Assembly (NCBI GenBank): GCA_902559985.1
Contig: CACEJY010000003.1
Span: 1 to 64,000, forward strand
Length of the DNA: 64,000 nt
Source of the DNA: an uncultured SAR116 cluster alpha proteobacterium
GTDB lineage: Bacteria; Pseudomonadota; Alphaproteobacteria; Puniceispirillales; Puniceispirillaceae
Direction: 5' to 3'
In this document: positions 34,319-43,336 of the stretch, one piece after another
Layout of the letters: each line of letters begins with the position of its first letter
Position numbering within the stretch: position 1 is the stretch's first letter
Program-made: the position numbers and the translations under genes
Notes under the pieces: generated by a model
Database searches by the model: none
Told to the model about the DNA's origin: nothing
What the model saw: only the letters and a program-made list of their open reading frames with translations

Positions 34319-35113
34319 TTACCCGCAGGCAATCACGGCGCGGCGGGTCATCTCACCAATCAGATGCGCCCGATATTCTGCCGACGCGTGAATATCGCTC
34401 ATTAAATTGTCAGCTGAGACCAAACCATCGATAATGGAATTTGCTTTGAAGCTCTCATCAAGGGCCGCTTCAATATTGCTGGCGCGGAATACACCATCTT
34501 CACCGGCACCAGTAACAGCAACCCTGACCCCATCGGAAAATTTTGCAACAAACACTCCAACCATAGCATAGCGTGATGCAGGGTTTGGGAATTTCACATA
34601 GGCTGCCTTATCCGGTTTTGGAAAGCTTATACCAATTATAATTTCGTCTTCCTCTAAATCGGTTTCGAACATACCAGTTAAGAAATCCTCGGCTAAGATG
34701 GATCGGTTCTGTGTGTGAATGGTTCCGCCAAGACCTAGTAGGGCAGATGGATAGCATGCGGCTGGATCATTATTAGCAAGAGAACCACCGATAGTGCCAC
34801 GGTTGCGCACCTGTCGGTCACCAATCTGTGATGCCAAATTAGCGATTGCCGGAATGGCATTTTGAACAAGCACAGACTCGGCAACATCAACATGGCGCGA
34901 CATGGCGCCTATGCGAATTGAGGCCCCTTCATCTTCGATGCCCGTCAATTTGCAGTCAGACAGATCAATGATTAAATCAGGGCTTGCAAGACGCTGCTTC
35001 AATGTTGGAATCAATGTCATCCCACCAGCTAAGAACTTGCCATCTTCGGCATCGGCAATGATGCTAGCAGCCTTATTAACATTCGTTGCCTTAACATATT
35101 TGTTAGAATACAT
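34319..35113 (-). CDS. Second FAD-binding subunit of a molybdenum hydroxylase
   Basis: 264 residues, from the ATG at 35113 (AGGA 6 bases upstream). The FAD loops 'GKFLAGGMTLIPTLKQRLAS' and 'RNRGTIGGSLANNDPAACYP' are both intact. The C-terminal part has the 'ASAEYRAHLIGEMTRRAV' block. It is clearly a paralogue of the subunit at 29244 and slightly shorter. It follows a matching 2Fe-2S gene, but the catalytic large subunit usual in such operons is absent from the window. It may share the large subunit at 26333, pair with one elsewhere, or be a leftover. Confidence 0.9.
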   Translation of the reverse strand: MYSNKYVKATNVNKAASIIADAEDGKFLAGGMTLIPTLKQRLASPDLIIDLSDCKLTGIEDEGASIRIGAMSRHVDVAESVLVQNAIPAIANLASQIGDRQVRNRGTIGGSLANNDPAACYPSALLGLGGTIHTQNRSILAEDFLTGMFETDLEEDEIIIGISFPKPDKAAYVKFPNPASRYAMVGVFVAKFSDGVRVAVTGAGEDGVFRASNIEAALDESFKANSIIDGLVSADNLMSDIHASAEYRAHLIGEMTRRAVIACG

Positions 35114-35144
35114 TTGCAATCCTAAATAATTGACGCCTTGTCTT

Positions 35145-35609
35145 TCAGCTCATTTTTTCGGCAGCGGCCTGTATTGATTTGACAATATTGTGATAGCCAG
35201 TACATCTGCAGATATTGCCTTCAAGACCCTCACGTATGTCACGTTCAGTCAGATTTTTATTTTTCGTGACAAGTTCGATCGCGCTCATCACCATACCAGG
35301 GGTGCAAAAACCGCATTGCAAACCATGATTTTCATGAAAGGCCTGCTGCATCGGGTGCAACGTGTCACCATCCGCAATACCCTCAATAGTTGTAATTTTG
35401 GCTCCATCAGCCTGCGCTGCAAAAAGACTGCAGGATTTCACAGACTCGCCATTTAGATGTACAATACAGGCTCCGCATTGGCTGGTGTCGCAACCAACAT
35501 GGGTCCCCGTTAGCCCCAATGTTTCTCTGAGGAATGTAACCAGCAGCGTATTGTCGGGCACTTCATGGGTTGCACTGTTTCCATTTACGTTCATTGATAC
35601 AGTCAGCAA
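35145..35609 (-). CDS. Second [2Fe-2S] subunit of a molybdenum hydroxylase
   Basis: 154 residues with both clusters intact: '[20 protein letters not shown]' and '[20 protein letters not shown]', then '[20 protein letters not shown]'. The TTG start at 35609 has GGAG 6 bases upstream and restores the usual N-terminal strand 'LTVSMNVNG'. It is a standard CoxS/NdhS-type subunit. It is the first gene of the second minus-strand set and is divergent from xdhC, so a shared control region lies at 35610-35793. Confidence 0.92.
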   Translation of the reverse strand: MLTVSMNVNGNSATHEVPDNTLLVTFLRETLGLTGTHVGCDTSQCGACIVHLNGESVKSCSLFAAQADGAKITTIEGIADGDTLHPMQQAFHENHGLQCGFCTPGMVMSAIELVTKNKNLTERDIREGLEGNICRCTGYHNIVKSIQAAAEKMS

Positions 35610-35793
35610 TATTGTCTCCGTTTATACGTTACTTTCCAGCGTCAGATAACTAAATCAAAAACAAGAAAATCTTGTATGGGGATACCGTATTTGTAAACAT
35701 AGAAAATAGCTAAATAGTACCTCGAGAACAAGTGCCGATGATGCCGACAAAGGATAGGCTGATACATATCGGAAAAAAAGGAGACCGAAACCA

Positions 35794-36786
35794 ATGAGTG
35801 ATCAGCCAACTGGCAAACCGGGTGTGGCAATGATGGTTGCAGATGATGAGTTGTTTGCGCTGGCAGCCAACTGGCACGCTGCTGGGCATGATCTTGCGCT
35901 GGCATTTGTGATTAGCACATGGGGCTCGTCACCTCGTCAAATAGGCAGCCTTATGCTGGTTCGAGGTGATATGCAGATTGCTGGATCGGTATCAGGGGGA
36001 TGTGTGGAGGCTGCGGTTATTGATTCAGCTCAAGAATCGATCAAAAATGGCAGGTCGCAACGGTTGGACTTTGGCGTTGCCGATGCCATAGCTTGGGAAG
36101 TTGGGCTGTCTTGCGGTGGTAAGATTTCAATTTTGGTGATGGCCGTGTCCGAGGCGGGGTTTCCTCCACACCTTTTGACTAGTGGAGTGGAATCTCTTGC
36201 GGAGCGACAGACGGTTTGTTTTCGCCTTCCTGTTAACGGTGGGCATGCCCAAAAGTCAGAGAAAGTGTTCGAGGCAAGTAAGCTTGAGGGTGATGAGTTC
36301 TTGTTTGCGCAGGCTCCGCGACCGCAGTTAATAATCATCGGCGCGGTTCATATAAGCCAGCATCTCGCCTCAATGGCTATTCAAACTGGTTTTGATGTTA
36401 CGGTGATTGATCCAAGACGCACTTTTGCCACTGCCGAGAGATTTCCGGGAATAAAGTTGGTCTTTGATTGGCCTGATATTGCGCTTGGTGATATTAGCCT
36501 TGACGGCGAGACATCTCTTGTCGCTCTCACTCATGATCCTAAGATCGATGATACCGCTCTTCATCAGGTGCTTGGCAAGCCCTTGTTCCACATTGCCTGT
36601 CTTGGCAGTCGGCGCACTCATGCGGCGCGCCTTGAACGATTGTCAGAGGCTGGGTTTTCTGACGCAGACACAGCGAGGATTAAAGGGCCAGCAGGGCTAA
36701 ATATTGGAGCAAAAACACCAGCTGAAATTGCGGTTTCGGTGTTGGGTGAACTTGTTGCCGCCTATCGCGGCAGGGCGCTGCAATGA
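35794..36786 (+). CDS. XdhC/CoxF-family molybdenum cofactor insertion protein
   Basis: A 330-residue protein that binds modified Moco and helps insert it into xanthine dehydrogenase-type enzymes. The N-terminal XdhC_CoxI domain holds 'LALAFVISTWGSSPRQIGSL' and 'SVSGGCVEAAVIDSAQ'. The C-terminal Rossmann-like domain has 'PQLIIIGAVHISQHLASMAI', 'FDVTVIDPRRTFATAERFPG' and 'LGSRRTHAARLERL'. A strong AAGGAGA ribosome site precedes the ATG. It is transcribed away from the second FeS-FAD set, in an apparent pair with the MocA gene, and probably serves the Mo hydroxylase here. Confidence 0.92.
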   Translation: MSDQPTGKPGVAMMVADDELFALAANWHAAGHDLALAFVISTWGSSPRQIGSLMLVRGDMQIAGSVSGGCVEAAVIDSAQESIKNGRSQRLDFGVADAIAWEVGLSCGGKISILVMAVSEAGFPPHLLTSGVESLAERQTVCFRLPVNGGHAQKSEKVFEASKLEGDEFLFAQAPRPQLIIIGAVHISQHLASMAIQTGFDVTVIDPRRTFATAERFPGIKLVFDWPDIALGDISLDGETSLVALTHDPKIDDTALHQVLGKPLFHIACLGSRRTHAARLERLSEAGFSDADTARIKGPAGLNIGAKTPAEIAVSVLGELVAAYRGRALQ

Positions 36787-36840
36787 AGTTGTCCAATTTT
36801 GCTGATGAGGGCCGCTATGGCCTGATATTAGTCCATCGCT

Positions 36841-37482
36841 ATGCTCGTTGAAAGCCCGCCAGCAGAAGCAAAAGTTGCGGGCATTATTCTCGCTGCTGGT
36901 GCGTCACGCCGGATGGGCTCGGTGAATAAGCTGCTGGCATCAATTGCTGGCAAGCCGTTAGTCCGGCATGCGGTTGAATCCTTTGTTGCTACGTCATTAT
37001 CTCCAATCATTGTAGTGGTTGGATATGAGTCGGATAAGGTTGCGGCCGTGCTTGAAGGGTTACCCGTGCGATTGGTTTTCAACCCTGACCATGCTACCGG
37101 GCAGGGATCATCAGTGGGAGTTGGTGTAGAAGCTCTCGATAATAATGTAACTGATGCGATGATTGGGCTTGGTGACATGCCACTGTTGCCATCTACATTG
37201 CTGGATTCTCTTATTCACACGCATATTGGTCGTGAGGGGCATGCGTGCAATATTACAATACCGGTGTTCGAGGGGCAACGCGGTAATCCGGTGCTGTGGG
37301 GTAAGACTTTTTTCCCCAAATTAATAGCCCTTACCGGTGATCGTGGTGGACGACAATTGTTGAATGACCATAAGGCTGCGCATCATTTGATAGCATGTGA
37401 TCATTCGAGTGTTTTGCGCGATGTTGATACTGTGGATGCGCTTGCCGCTATTGTCAGTGAGGCTGAAAAGGATCTCCAATAA
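36841..37482 (+). CDS. Molybdenum cofactor cytidylyltransferase-like protein (MocA family)
   Basis: A 213-residue nucleotidyltransferase with the MobA-like opening 'AGIILAAGASRRMGSVNKLL', then 'ATGQGSSVGVGVEAL' and 'DAMIGLGDMPLLPSTLLD', followed by 'IPVFEGQRGNPVLWGKTFFP' and 'LNDHKAAHHLI'. This pattern fits MocA, which adds CMP to molybdopterin for the MCD form of the cofactor used by CoxL/XDH-type enzymes. It is 54 bases after xdhC. It ends 4 bases before the convergent MATE gene. The substrate could be a related nucleotide sugar, but context favours MocA. Confidence 0.88.
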   Translation: MLVESPPAEAKVAGIILAAGASRRMGSVNKLLASIAGKPLVRHAVESFVATSLSPIIVVVGYESDKVAAVLEGLPVRLVFNPDHATGQGSSVGVGVEALDNNVTDAMIGLGDMPLLPSTLLDSLIHTHIGREGHACNITIPVFEGQRGNPVLWGKTFFPKLIALTGDRGGRQLLNDHKAAHHLIACDHSSVLRDVDTVDALAAIVSEAEKDLQ

Positions 37483-37486
37483 ACGC

Positions 37487-38893
37487 TCAAATAGGATGAT
37501 TATTTGAGATATTGGTTTTTCGTGTTTTTTGCCCGGTAAAGATTCCACCAACAAGTGGCAGCGCAACTTGGTTGGCAATAAACAGCGATAGTATCATGCC
37601 GGTTAAAACACTTGTGGCAATTCCATACCACACACCAACCACGCCAAAACCCCAGACATAAACAAAGACAAAGCTAAAAAAAGCCACGCCAAAAGCCTGC
37701 CGGTAAATGCCGATAAGCAGGGTCCATATGGGCCTCTTCAGGGCTTGCAGGAACGAGTTTATGGCAAACAACATCATATAGATTGGCAGCACAAAAACAT
37801 CGATGCGCAGATAGCTTACCCCAATGTCAATGACTGCACGGTCAGAGGTGAAACTGCGCATTAAAAGTGGAGCGGAAAAATACAATAATGGGCATGCAAC
37901 AAACATAAAAACCCAGCCGAATTTCCAGCAAGTAAGCAAGGCCATGCGCACTCGTTCGGACTGGTTAGCACCAAAATTTTGGGCGGCGATAGGTAGTAAT
38001 GCACCTGTCAATCCAAAAACTGGCAATAAGAATAACTGCTCTACCCGCAAAGCAACTCCATAGGCGGCTACGGCTGGAGTGCCGAATGTTTTGAGATAAA
38101 ATTGGACAATGAAGCCGGCGGTAAACATAACAAGCATGGTGAATGTTGTTGGCAATAGCTGCGCTAGAATTTGACGATATAAAGCCAGATTTGGTAAAAT
38201 ATTGTTGAGGGTATTAGCATCAAGTAAACCTGATCGCATTAATCTAAAGCCAATATAAACCATTACGCCGGTTTGACTTATTACCGTTGCAGCGGCGATG
38301 CCATCAAAACCCAACCCGCCCCAAATGCCGGGAATGCCAAACATCATCAATGGATTCAGCCCAATATTTGCAAAAAAGGCCCCAATAAGCGCATATTGCA
38401 TTGAAACAGTATCGCCTTGAGCTTGCAAAATTCCATTTAGACCATAACCCATAATGAATCCGGGCAAGCTTAAAATTAAGATCATGAAATAGGCCTCTCC
38501 GGCCGTACGGTATGCTCCTTCGGTGGAAATAATTGCCAGCAAATGGGGGCCGATAACGCGCGCCGCAACAATCAGCAAGACCGACGTTACAATCGAAAAG
38601 CCAATGCCTTGGGCGGCAATGATGCTGGCATCTGTAGTTTTTTTTGCTCCTATGGCATTACCGACAAGGGCGGTCATCGCAGCGCTTAAGCCAAACCCAA
38701 TTGTCACAAAAATAAAAAAGGCCTGAAAGGAAATGGCGAGGCCCGCCTGAGCATTAGTCCCAATCATGCCGGCAAAAAATACGTCGACAACATTGTATAA
38801 TGTGGAAAAGACCATTCCAATGGCAGCGGGAACGGCCAACCGCATAAAATGTTTTGCAAGGGAGCCAGTTGTTAAATCATATGTTTTTGTCAT
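37487..38893 (-). CDS. MATE-family multidrug/toxin efflux protein
   Basis: A 468-residue inner-membrane antiporter with the two-fold MATE layout of about 12 helices. Recognisable parts: 'LTTGSLAKHFMRLAVPAAIG' at the N-terminus, 'YNVVDVFFAGMIGTNAQAGL', 'GNAIGAKKTTDASIIAAQGI' and 'QNFGANQSERVRMALLTCW' in the second half. It exports cationic compounds in exchange for sodium or protons. It is convergent with MocA and may simply border the catabolic island; export of a toxic ring intermediate is a possibility that cannot be tested by eye. Confidence 0.92.
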   Translation of the reverse strand: MTKTYDLTTGSLAKHFMRLAVPAAIGMVFSTLYNVVDVFFAGMIGTNAQAGLAISFQAFFIFVTIGFGLSAAMTALVGNAIGAKKTTDASIIAAQGIGFSIVTSVLLIVAARVIGPHLLAIISTEGAYRTAGEAYFMILILSLPGFIMGYGLNGILQAQGDTVSMQYALIGAFFANIGLNPLMMFGIPGIWGGLGFDGIAAATVISQTGVMVYIGFRLMRSGLLDANTLNNILPNLALYRQILAQLLPTTFTMLVMFTAGFIVQFYLKTFGTPAVAAYGVALRVEQLFLLPVFGLTGALLPIAAQNFGANQSERVRMALLTCWKFGWVFMFVACPLLYFSAPLLMRSFTSDRAVIDIGVSYLRIDVFVLPIYMMLFAINSFLQALKRPIWTLLIGIYRQAFGVAFFSFVFVYVWGFGVVGVWYGIATSVLTGMILSLFIANQVALPLVGGIFTGQKTRKTNISNNHPI

Positions 38894-39017
38894 AGCGTCT
38901 CAATACGCTTCAATGATGATGGTATCAATCTCCTTTTTGCTGGAATGCTCATGGACGGCTTCAGGTGAAAAAAAATTGAGTGAAAGCCAATATGTAGCAA
39001 TCTGTGATATGCCGAAT

Positions 39018-40184
39018 TTATTGCCCAGCCTCAGCGATGCGGTAAAGCCCACCTTCTTCTTCGTCACTCAGCAAAAGAACACTTCCGTCATACGCAATCG
39101 CTACGTCACGGACGCGGCCAATTGCACCATCCATCATGACAGATTCTCGCGCTGGCAAACCGTTTTCAAGAACTACTAAATAGAGCTGCTTGAACTTTAA
39201 TGAGCCGACAAGCAAATGCCCGTTCAAGAATGGGAACATATCACCCTTGTAAAAAGCCATTCCTGATGGCGCAATAGAGGGTGTCCAAACCCATACTGGA
39301 TCGGTTAAGCCAGGGGCACTTGTGCCGCTGCCGATGCTGCCTCCAAGATACTCCTTGCCATGGCTGACTTTGGGCCAACCATAATTATGTCCAGCATTAA
39401 TGATATTGATTTCATCCCCACCGCGTGGACCATGTTCATGGGCCCAGAGCACGCCGGTTTCCGGGTTTATGGCCAATCCCTGAGGGTTGCGATGACCCTT
39501 AGATAGTATTTCAGGTGCCCAGCCTCGAAGGTTTGGATTATTGGGAGCTGGGGTGCCATCATGTAATAATCTAATGACAGCGCCACCATGAAGTGATGGG
39601 TTCTGTGCATCATGCCGGTTACCGCGGTCTCCAAGACTAGCATATAAATATTGCTGATCAATGGCCAACCGACAGCCATAATGGATGGCACTTATTTCTT
39701 GATTATTCGCTTTGAAAATTGTTTGCCTGTCAGTTAAATCAATACCACCAAATTTGGCCTTATCAATCGCGGTTACCGTTTTATCTCCGATAAGCAGGCT
39801 GTAGCAAAGATAGACTGTTACGCTACCATCATCAGGGTTTTGATGCACAGCAACATCCAGCATTCCACCTTGGCGTGTGGCCTGAACAGTCGGCACATTT
39901 GCAATGGTATCGCGTTCGCCTGTCAACAGATTAACAAGATACAAATTGCCTCCTCTTTCAGTAACAAATAAATGTTGATCATCCAAAAAATCCATACCCC
40001 AAGGATGCGATAGTGTGGCTCCGATTTGTTGGATAAGAGGTGCTGCTGCAGTGGGTGTGTTTATACTGGCAAGGACTATCCAAATAATTGCTATCAGGGG
40101 TGCCATACAAGATTTGGCGACGTTGCGGGTCACAAAAGTTATTGCGGTAAAGGAAAACATGGCCTGATGTATCATGACGGTCAT
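39018..40184 (-). CDS. PQQ-type aldose sugar dehydrogenase-like protein (YliI family)
   Basis: Up to 388 residues. The beta-propeller core is GSDH-like: 'LSHPWGMDFLDDQHLFVTER' near the N-terminus, 'GCRLAIDQQYLYASLGDRG', 'GHRNPQGLAINPETGVLWAH' and 'EHGPRGGDEINIINAGHNYG', the last covering the catalytic His and the calcium/PQQ area. Residues around 28-48 form a Sec-type hydrophobic core ending in 'NTPTAAAA'-like Ala cleavage residues, so it is likely periplasmic. The true start could be the ATG at 40184, one at residue 9, or 40106. It oxidises aldoses to lactones if PQQ is available; no pqq genes are in the window. Confidence 0.87.
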   Translation of the reverse strand: MTVMIHQAMFSFTAITFVTRNVAKSCMAPLIAIIWIVLASINTPTAAAPLIQQIGATLSHPWGMDFLDDQHLFVTERGGNLYLVNLLTGERDTIANVPTVQATRQGGMLDVAVHQNPDDGSVTVYLCYSLLIGDKTVTAIDKAKFGGIDLTDRQTIFKANNQEISAIHYGCRLAIDQQYLYASLGDRGNRHDAQNPSLHGGAVIRLLHDGTPAPNNPNLRGWAPEILSKGHRNPQGLAINPETGVLWAHEHGPRGGDEINIINAGHNYGWPKVSHGKEYLGGSIGSGTSAPGLTDPVWVWTPSIAPSGMAFYKGDMFPFLNGHLLVGSLKFKQLYLVVLENGLPARESVMMDGAIGRVRDVAIAYDGSVLLLSDEEEGGLYRIAEAGQ

Positions 40185-40384
40185 AGCCTATGATAGATGC
40201 TGGGTAATAGATCGTGTTTTATGATCTCGAGGGGGTGATTATGACGCGTTTATGTTCCATGTGACAAGAGGCAACCTTTTCCTGTGGCAACGCGACGCAC
40301 AAGATATTTTCCCCTGTCGTAAATATTAAACGTGGGTTAGAATTAAACGTTTGTAATTTATGGAAAGGCTTAATCACGCGGTTG

Positions 40385-40717
40385 ATGACAACAATTGACT
40401 TCACACATTTTGCATCTGTGATCCGCGCCGAGATGGGTCAGCTAAAGGTGCTGAGCGAAACTGCAAAAGAGAGCCGAGCGCCTGTTGGGCTAGATCAGCA
40501 ATCGGTTGGCCGATTATCGCGCATGGATGCTATACAGCAGCAATCAATGGAACTCGCCACTGAGGATCGACGCCAGCAGCGGTTAACGGCGCTTGCTGCG
40601 GCACTGCTGCGAATTAAGGCTGGTGATTACGGGTATTGCCTGAAATGTGATGATGAAATATCTGCTGGCCGACTTGCAGCCGATCCAGCTGTATCCTTAT
40701 GCATCGGATGCGCCTGA
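40385..40717 (+). CDS. DksA/TraR-type C4 zinc-finger protein
   Basis: About 110 residues from the ATG at 40385. The C-terminus holds the zinc finger 'YCLKCDDEISAGRLAADPAV' followed by 'SLCIGC', the standard four-cysteine motif of DksA/TraR proteins. The N-terminal part is helical with many Gln and Arg and shorter than the DksA coiled coil. Such small members modulate RNA polymerase or have unknown roles. It is followed after 120 bases by the tandem DMGDH genes on the same strand, but co-transcription is uncertain. Confidence 0.82.
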   Translation: MTTIDFTHFASVIRAEMGQLKVLSETAKESRAPVGLDQQSVGRLSRMDAIQQQSMELATEDRRQQRLTALAAALLRIKAGDYGYCLKCDDEISAGRLAADPAVSLCIGCA

Positions 40718-40836
40718 TGGCTTTAATCTGTAGTGGGTGGTGTTGATGGTTTGTTTATTGGAGTTTCGATTAGATAGAAGGTTAAAACCATAATATTTTA
40801 AAGTAGAGATGAAACCCTTTGGGGAGAGAGTTTGAA

Positions 40837-43332
40837 ATGACAAATCAGGCGAATTTAGCAAAAGAGGTGGAGGCACAGCCAACGAGGAAACTCCCGTCGT
40901 CCGCTCGTGCGGTCGTGATTGGTGGCGGTGCCGTTGGCTGTTCAGTTCTTTATCATTTGGCTGAAATGGGATGGACTGATTGTGTTTTGTTGGAAAAGAA
41001 CGAACTAACGTCAGGTTCAACATGGCATGCGGCAGGGAATTGCCCAAATTTTGTTGGCTCATGGACGATGATGAAAATTCAGTCCTACTCTACCCAACTT
41101 TATCGCAAGCTCGGTGACCTGGTGGATTACCCCATGAATTATCATGTCACTGGTGCCATACGTTTGGCGCACAGTCGCCAGCGCATGGAAGAATTCCGGC
41201 ATGTTCAATCGATGGGTCGGCATATGGGCATAGAATTTGAGGAAATGTCGAATAGTGACATGCAGGCGATGTATCCCTTTCTTGAAACACATGATCTTTA
41301 CGGTGGCCAGTGGGATCCCCTAGACGGTGATATTGATCCGGCACAATTGACCCAAGCGCTAGCCAAAGGTGCGCGCGATATGGGTGCAAAGATCGTTCGG
41401 TTTTGTCCTGTTACTGGCGTTGAACATGTTGACGGTGAATGGGAAATTTCCACACCAAATGGGAAAATTCGTGCTGAATATGTGATTAATGCAGCTGGGT
41501 ACCGTGCTGCCGAACTGGGTGCGATGTTTGGCCGTGATGTGCCATGTATATCATTGGCACATCAGTATTTAATTACCGAACCTATTCCTGAATTGACAGC
41601 ACGTAACAAAAAGCTGCCCTTGATCAGGGACCCGGATAGTTCCTATTATCTGCGGCAGGAAAAAGACGGTCTACTGCTTGGCCCTTATGAAAAGAACTGC
41701 CGAGCACATTGGCTGGAGGCTGATGATCCAATGCCAGATGATTTTTCCTTTCAGCTCTATAACGATGATCTTGAACGTCTGGAATGGTATATTGAAGATG
41801 CCTGTGCGCGAGTGCCACTTCTTGGTACTGCGGGCATTAAAAGGGTGGTAAATGGGCCCATACCATATACACCGGATGGTCTCCCGTTAATCGGACCAAT
41901 GCCGGGTGTGCCTAACGCGTTTGAGGCGTGTGTCTTTACCTTTGGTATTGTGCAGGCGGGCGGGGCTGGCAAGCTGCTTGCTGAGATGATTGTTGAGGGT
42001 GAAACCGAGAGTGATAGCTGGGCGGTTGACCCGCGCAGATTTACGGATCATGTCGATGTTCGCTACACGGCGGCCAAAGCTATTGAAACCTATAGCCATG
42101 AATACGCTATGCATTTTCCGCAGATCCAATGGCCAGCAGGGCGGAAGGCTAAATGCTCGCCGCTTTATGACCGGCTGGAAGAAGCCGGGGCCGAATTCGG
42201 CAGCTATGGTGGCTGGGAACGGGCGGACTGGTTCCCGTCAAATGACGATGACCGCCTGGCCGCGAATAGCTATGATCGGCAGCATTGGTTTGATACGGTT
42301 GGGGAGGAATGCCGTCATGTTGCAGCCCATGCTGGCATTATAGAGTTGACTGGGTTTTCTCGGTTTCATGTCAGTGGGGTGGGGGCAGATGATTGGCTGA
42401 AGTCGCAAATCACAGGTAATTTGCCACTCGTTGGCCGCATTGGTCTGGTTTATTTTGCTTCCCCAAAAGGCAAGGTTTTGAGCGAAATGACCATGACCCG
42501 CGTTGCCGAAAATGACTATTTGTTGATGACTGGTGCCGGTGCCTATTGGCATGATCGTGATTTACTGAATGCCAGCCTTTCGGAAAATAAAAGTATTAGC
42601 ATCGCTGATGTAACGCGAGACCTTGCCACGTTGCTGGTGACTGGACCAAAATCACCAGCCATCCTGGCGGCGGTGACAAGTCAAACAACATCAACTGAAG
42701 ATTTTCCATGGCTAAGCCATCAGAAAGTGAGAATTGCTGGCTCTGAAGTAACTGCCATCCGTGTGTCATATGCCGGTGAAGCTGGATTTGAGCTGCATTG
42801 CAAAATGAGTGATGTTGTTTCGGTTTATGACTCTGTTTTGGCAGCTGGTGCGGCGCATGAGTTACGATCCTTTGGCATGCTGGCACTTGACTCGATGCGG
42901 CTGGAAAAAGGCTATCGATCGTGGAAAGCTGATTTGACATCTGACTATACGATGCTGGAGTCTGGGCTTGACCGCTGGGTCAATTTCAACAAGGAAGATT
43001 TTGTTGGGCGGGCTGCACTCCAAAACGAAAGTCAGGCAGGCAGCGGCCGTGAATTTGTAACCCTCGTTCTGGATGATCCTGAGGATGATGGTCCATTTGG
43101 CGAGGCAGTTTATTTAAGTAGTGTTGTAATTGATGGCGCCGATGCTGGGCTGGTTGTCTCGAGCGGCTATGGGCACCGAGTAGGAGCATCAATTGCCATG
43201 GCGGTTGTTGATCGCAAACCCTTAAAAAGTGGCTCAGAGATATCGGTGCATGTGCTCGGCCGTCCACGCCGCGCCACGCTGATTGAGGGGCATGTACTTT
43301 ATGATCCTGAAAATACCAAAATGAAGGGGTAA
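40837..43332 (+). CDS. Dimethylglycine/sarcosine dehydrogenase-like flavoprotein with GcvT domain (first)
   Basis: 831 residues from the ATG at 40837, preceded by GGGGAGAG; the track TTG is rejected. The N-terminal DAO-type FAD domain shows 'AVVIGGGAVGCSVLYHLAEM' and 'SGSTWHAAGNCPNFVG', where the His is the covalent FAD site of DMGDH. A middle FAO_M region follows, and the second half is a GcvT aminomethyl/folate-binding domain ('HVAAHAGIIELTGFSRFHVS', 'VSYAGEAGFELHCKM'). Such proteins oxidatively N-demethylate methylated glycines or similar amines and hand the methylene group to tetrahydrofolate. The substrate is uncertain. The next gene is a close paralogue. Confidence 0.9.
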   Translation: MTNQANLAKEVEAQPTRKLPSSARAVVIGGGAVGCSVLYHLAEMGWTDCVLLEKNELTSGSTWHAAGNCPNFVGSWTMMKIQSYSTQLYRKLGDLVDYPMNYHVTGAIRLAHSRQRMEEFRHVQSMGRHMGIEFEEMSNSDMQAMYPFLETHDLYGGQWDPLDGDIDPAQLTQALAKGARDMGAKIVRFCPVTGVEHVDGEWEISTPNGKIRAEYVINAAGYRAAELGAMFGRDVPCISLAHQYLITEPIPELTARNKKLPLIRDPDSSYYLRQEKDGLLLGPYEKNCRAHWLEADDPMPDDFSFQLYNDDLERLEWYIEDACARVPLLGTAGIKRVVNGPIPYTPDGLPLIGPMPGVPNAFEACVFTFGIVQAGGAGKLLAEMIVEGETESDSWAVDPRRFTDHVDVRYTAAKAIETYSHEYAMHFPQIQWPAGRKAKCSPLYDRLEEAGAEFGSYGGWERADWFPSNDDDRLAANSYDRQHWFDTVGEECRHVAAHAGIIELTGFSRFHVSGVGADDWLKSQITGNLPLVGRIGLVYFASPKGKVLSEMTMTRVAENDYLLMTGAGAYWHDRDLLNASLSENKSISIADVTRDLATLLVTGPKSPAILAAVTSQTTSTEDFPWLSHQKVRIAGSEVTAIRVSYAGEAGFELHCKMSDVVSVYDSVLAAGAAHELRSFGMLALDSMRLEKGYRSWKADLTSDYTMLESGLDRWVNFNKEDFVGRAALQNESQAGSGREFVTLVLDDPEDDGPFGEAVYLSSVVIDGADAGLVVSSGYGHRVGASIAMAVVDRKPLKSGSEISVHVLGRPRRATLIEGHVLYDPENTKMKG

Positions 43333-43336
43333 TTAG

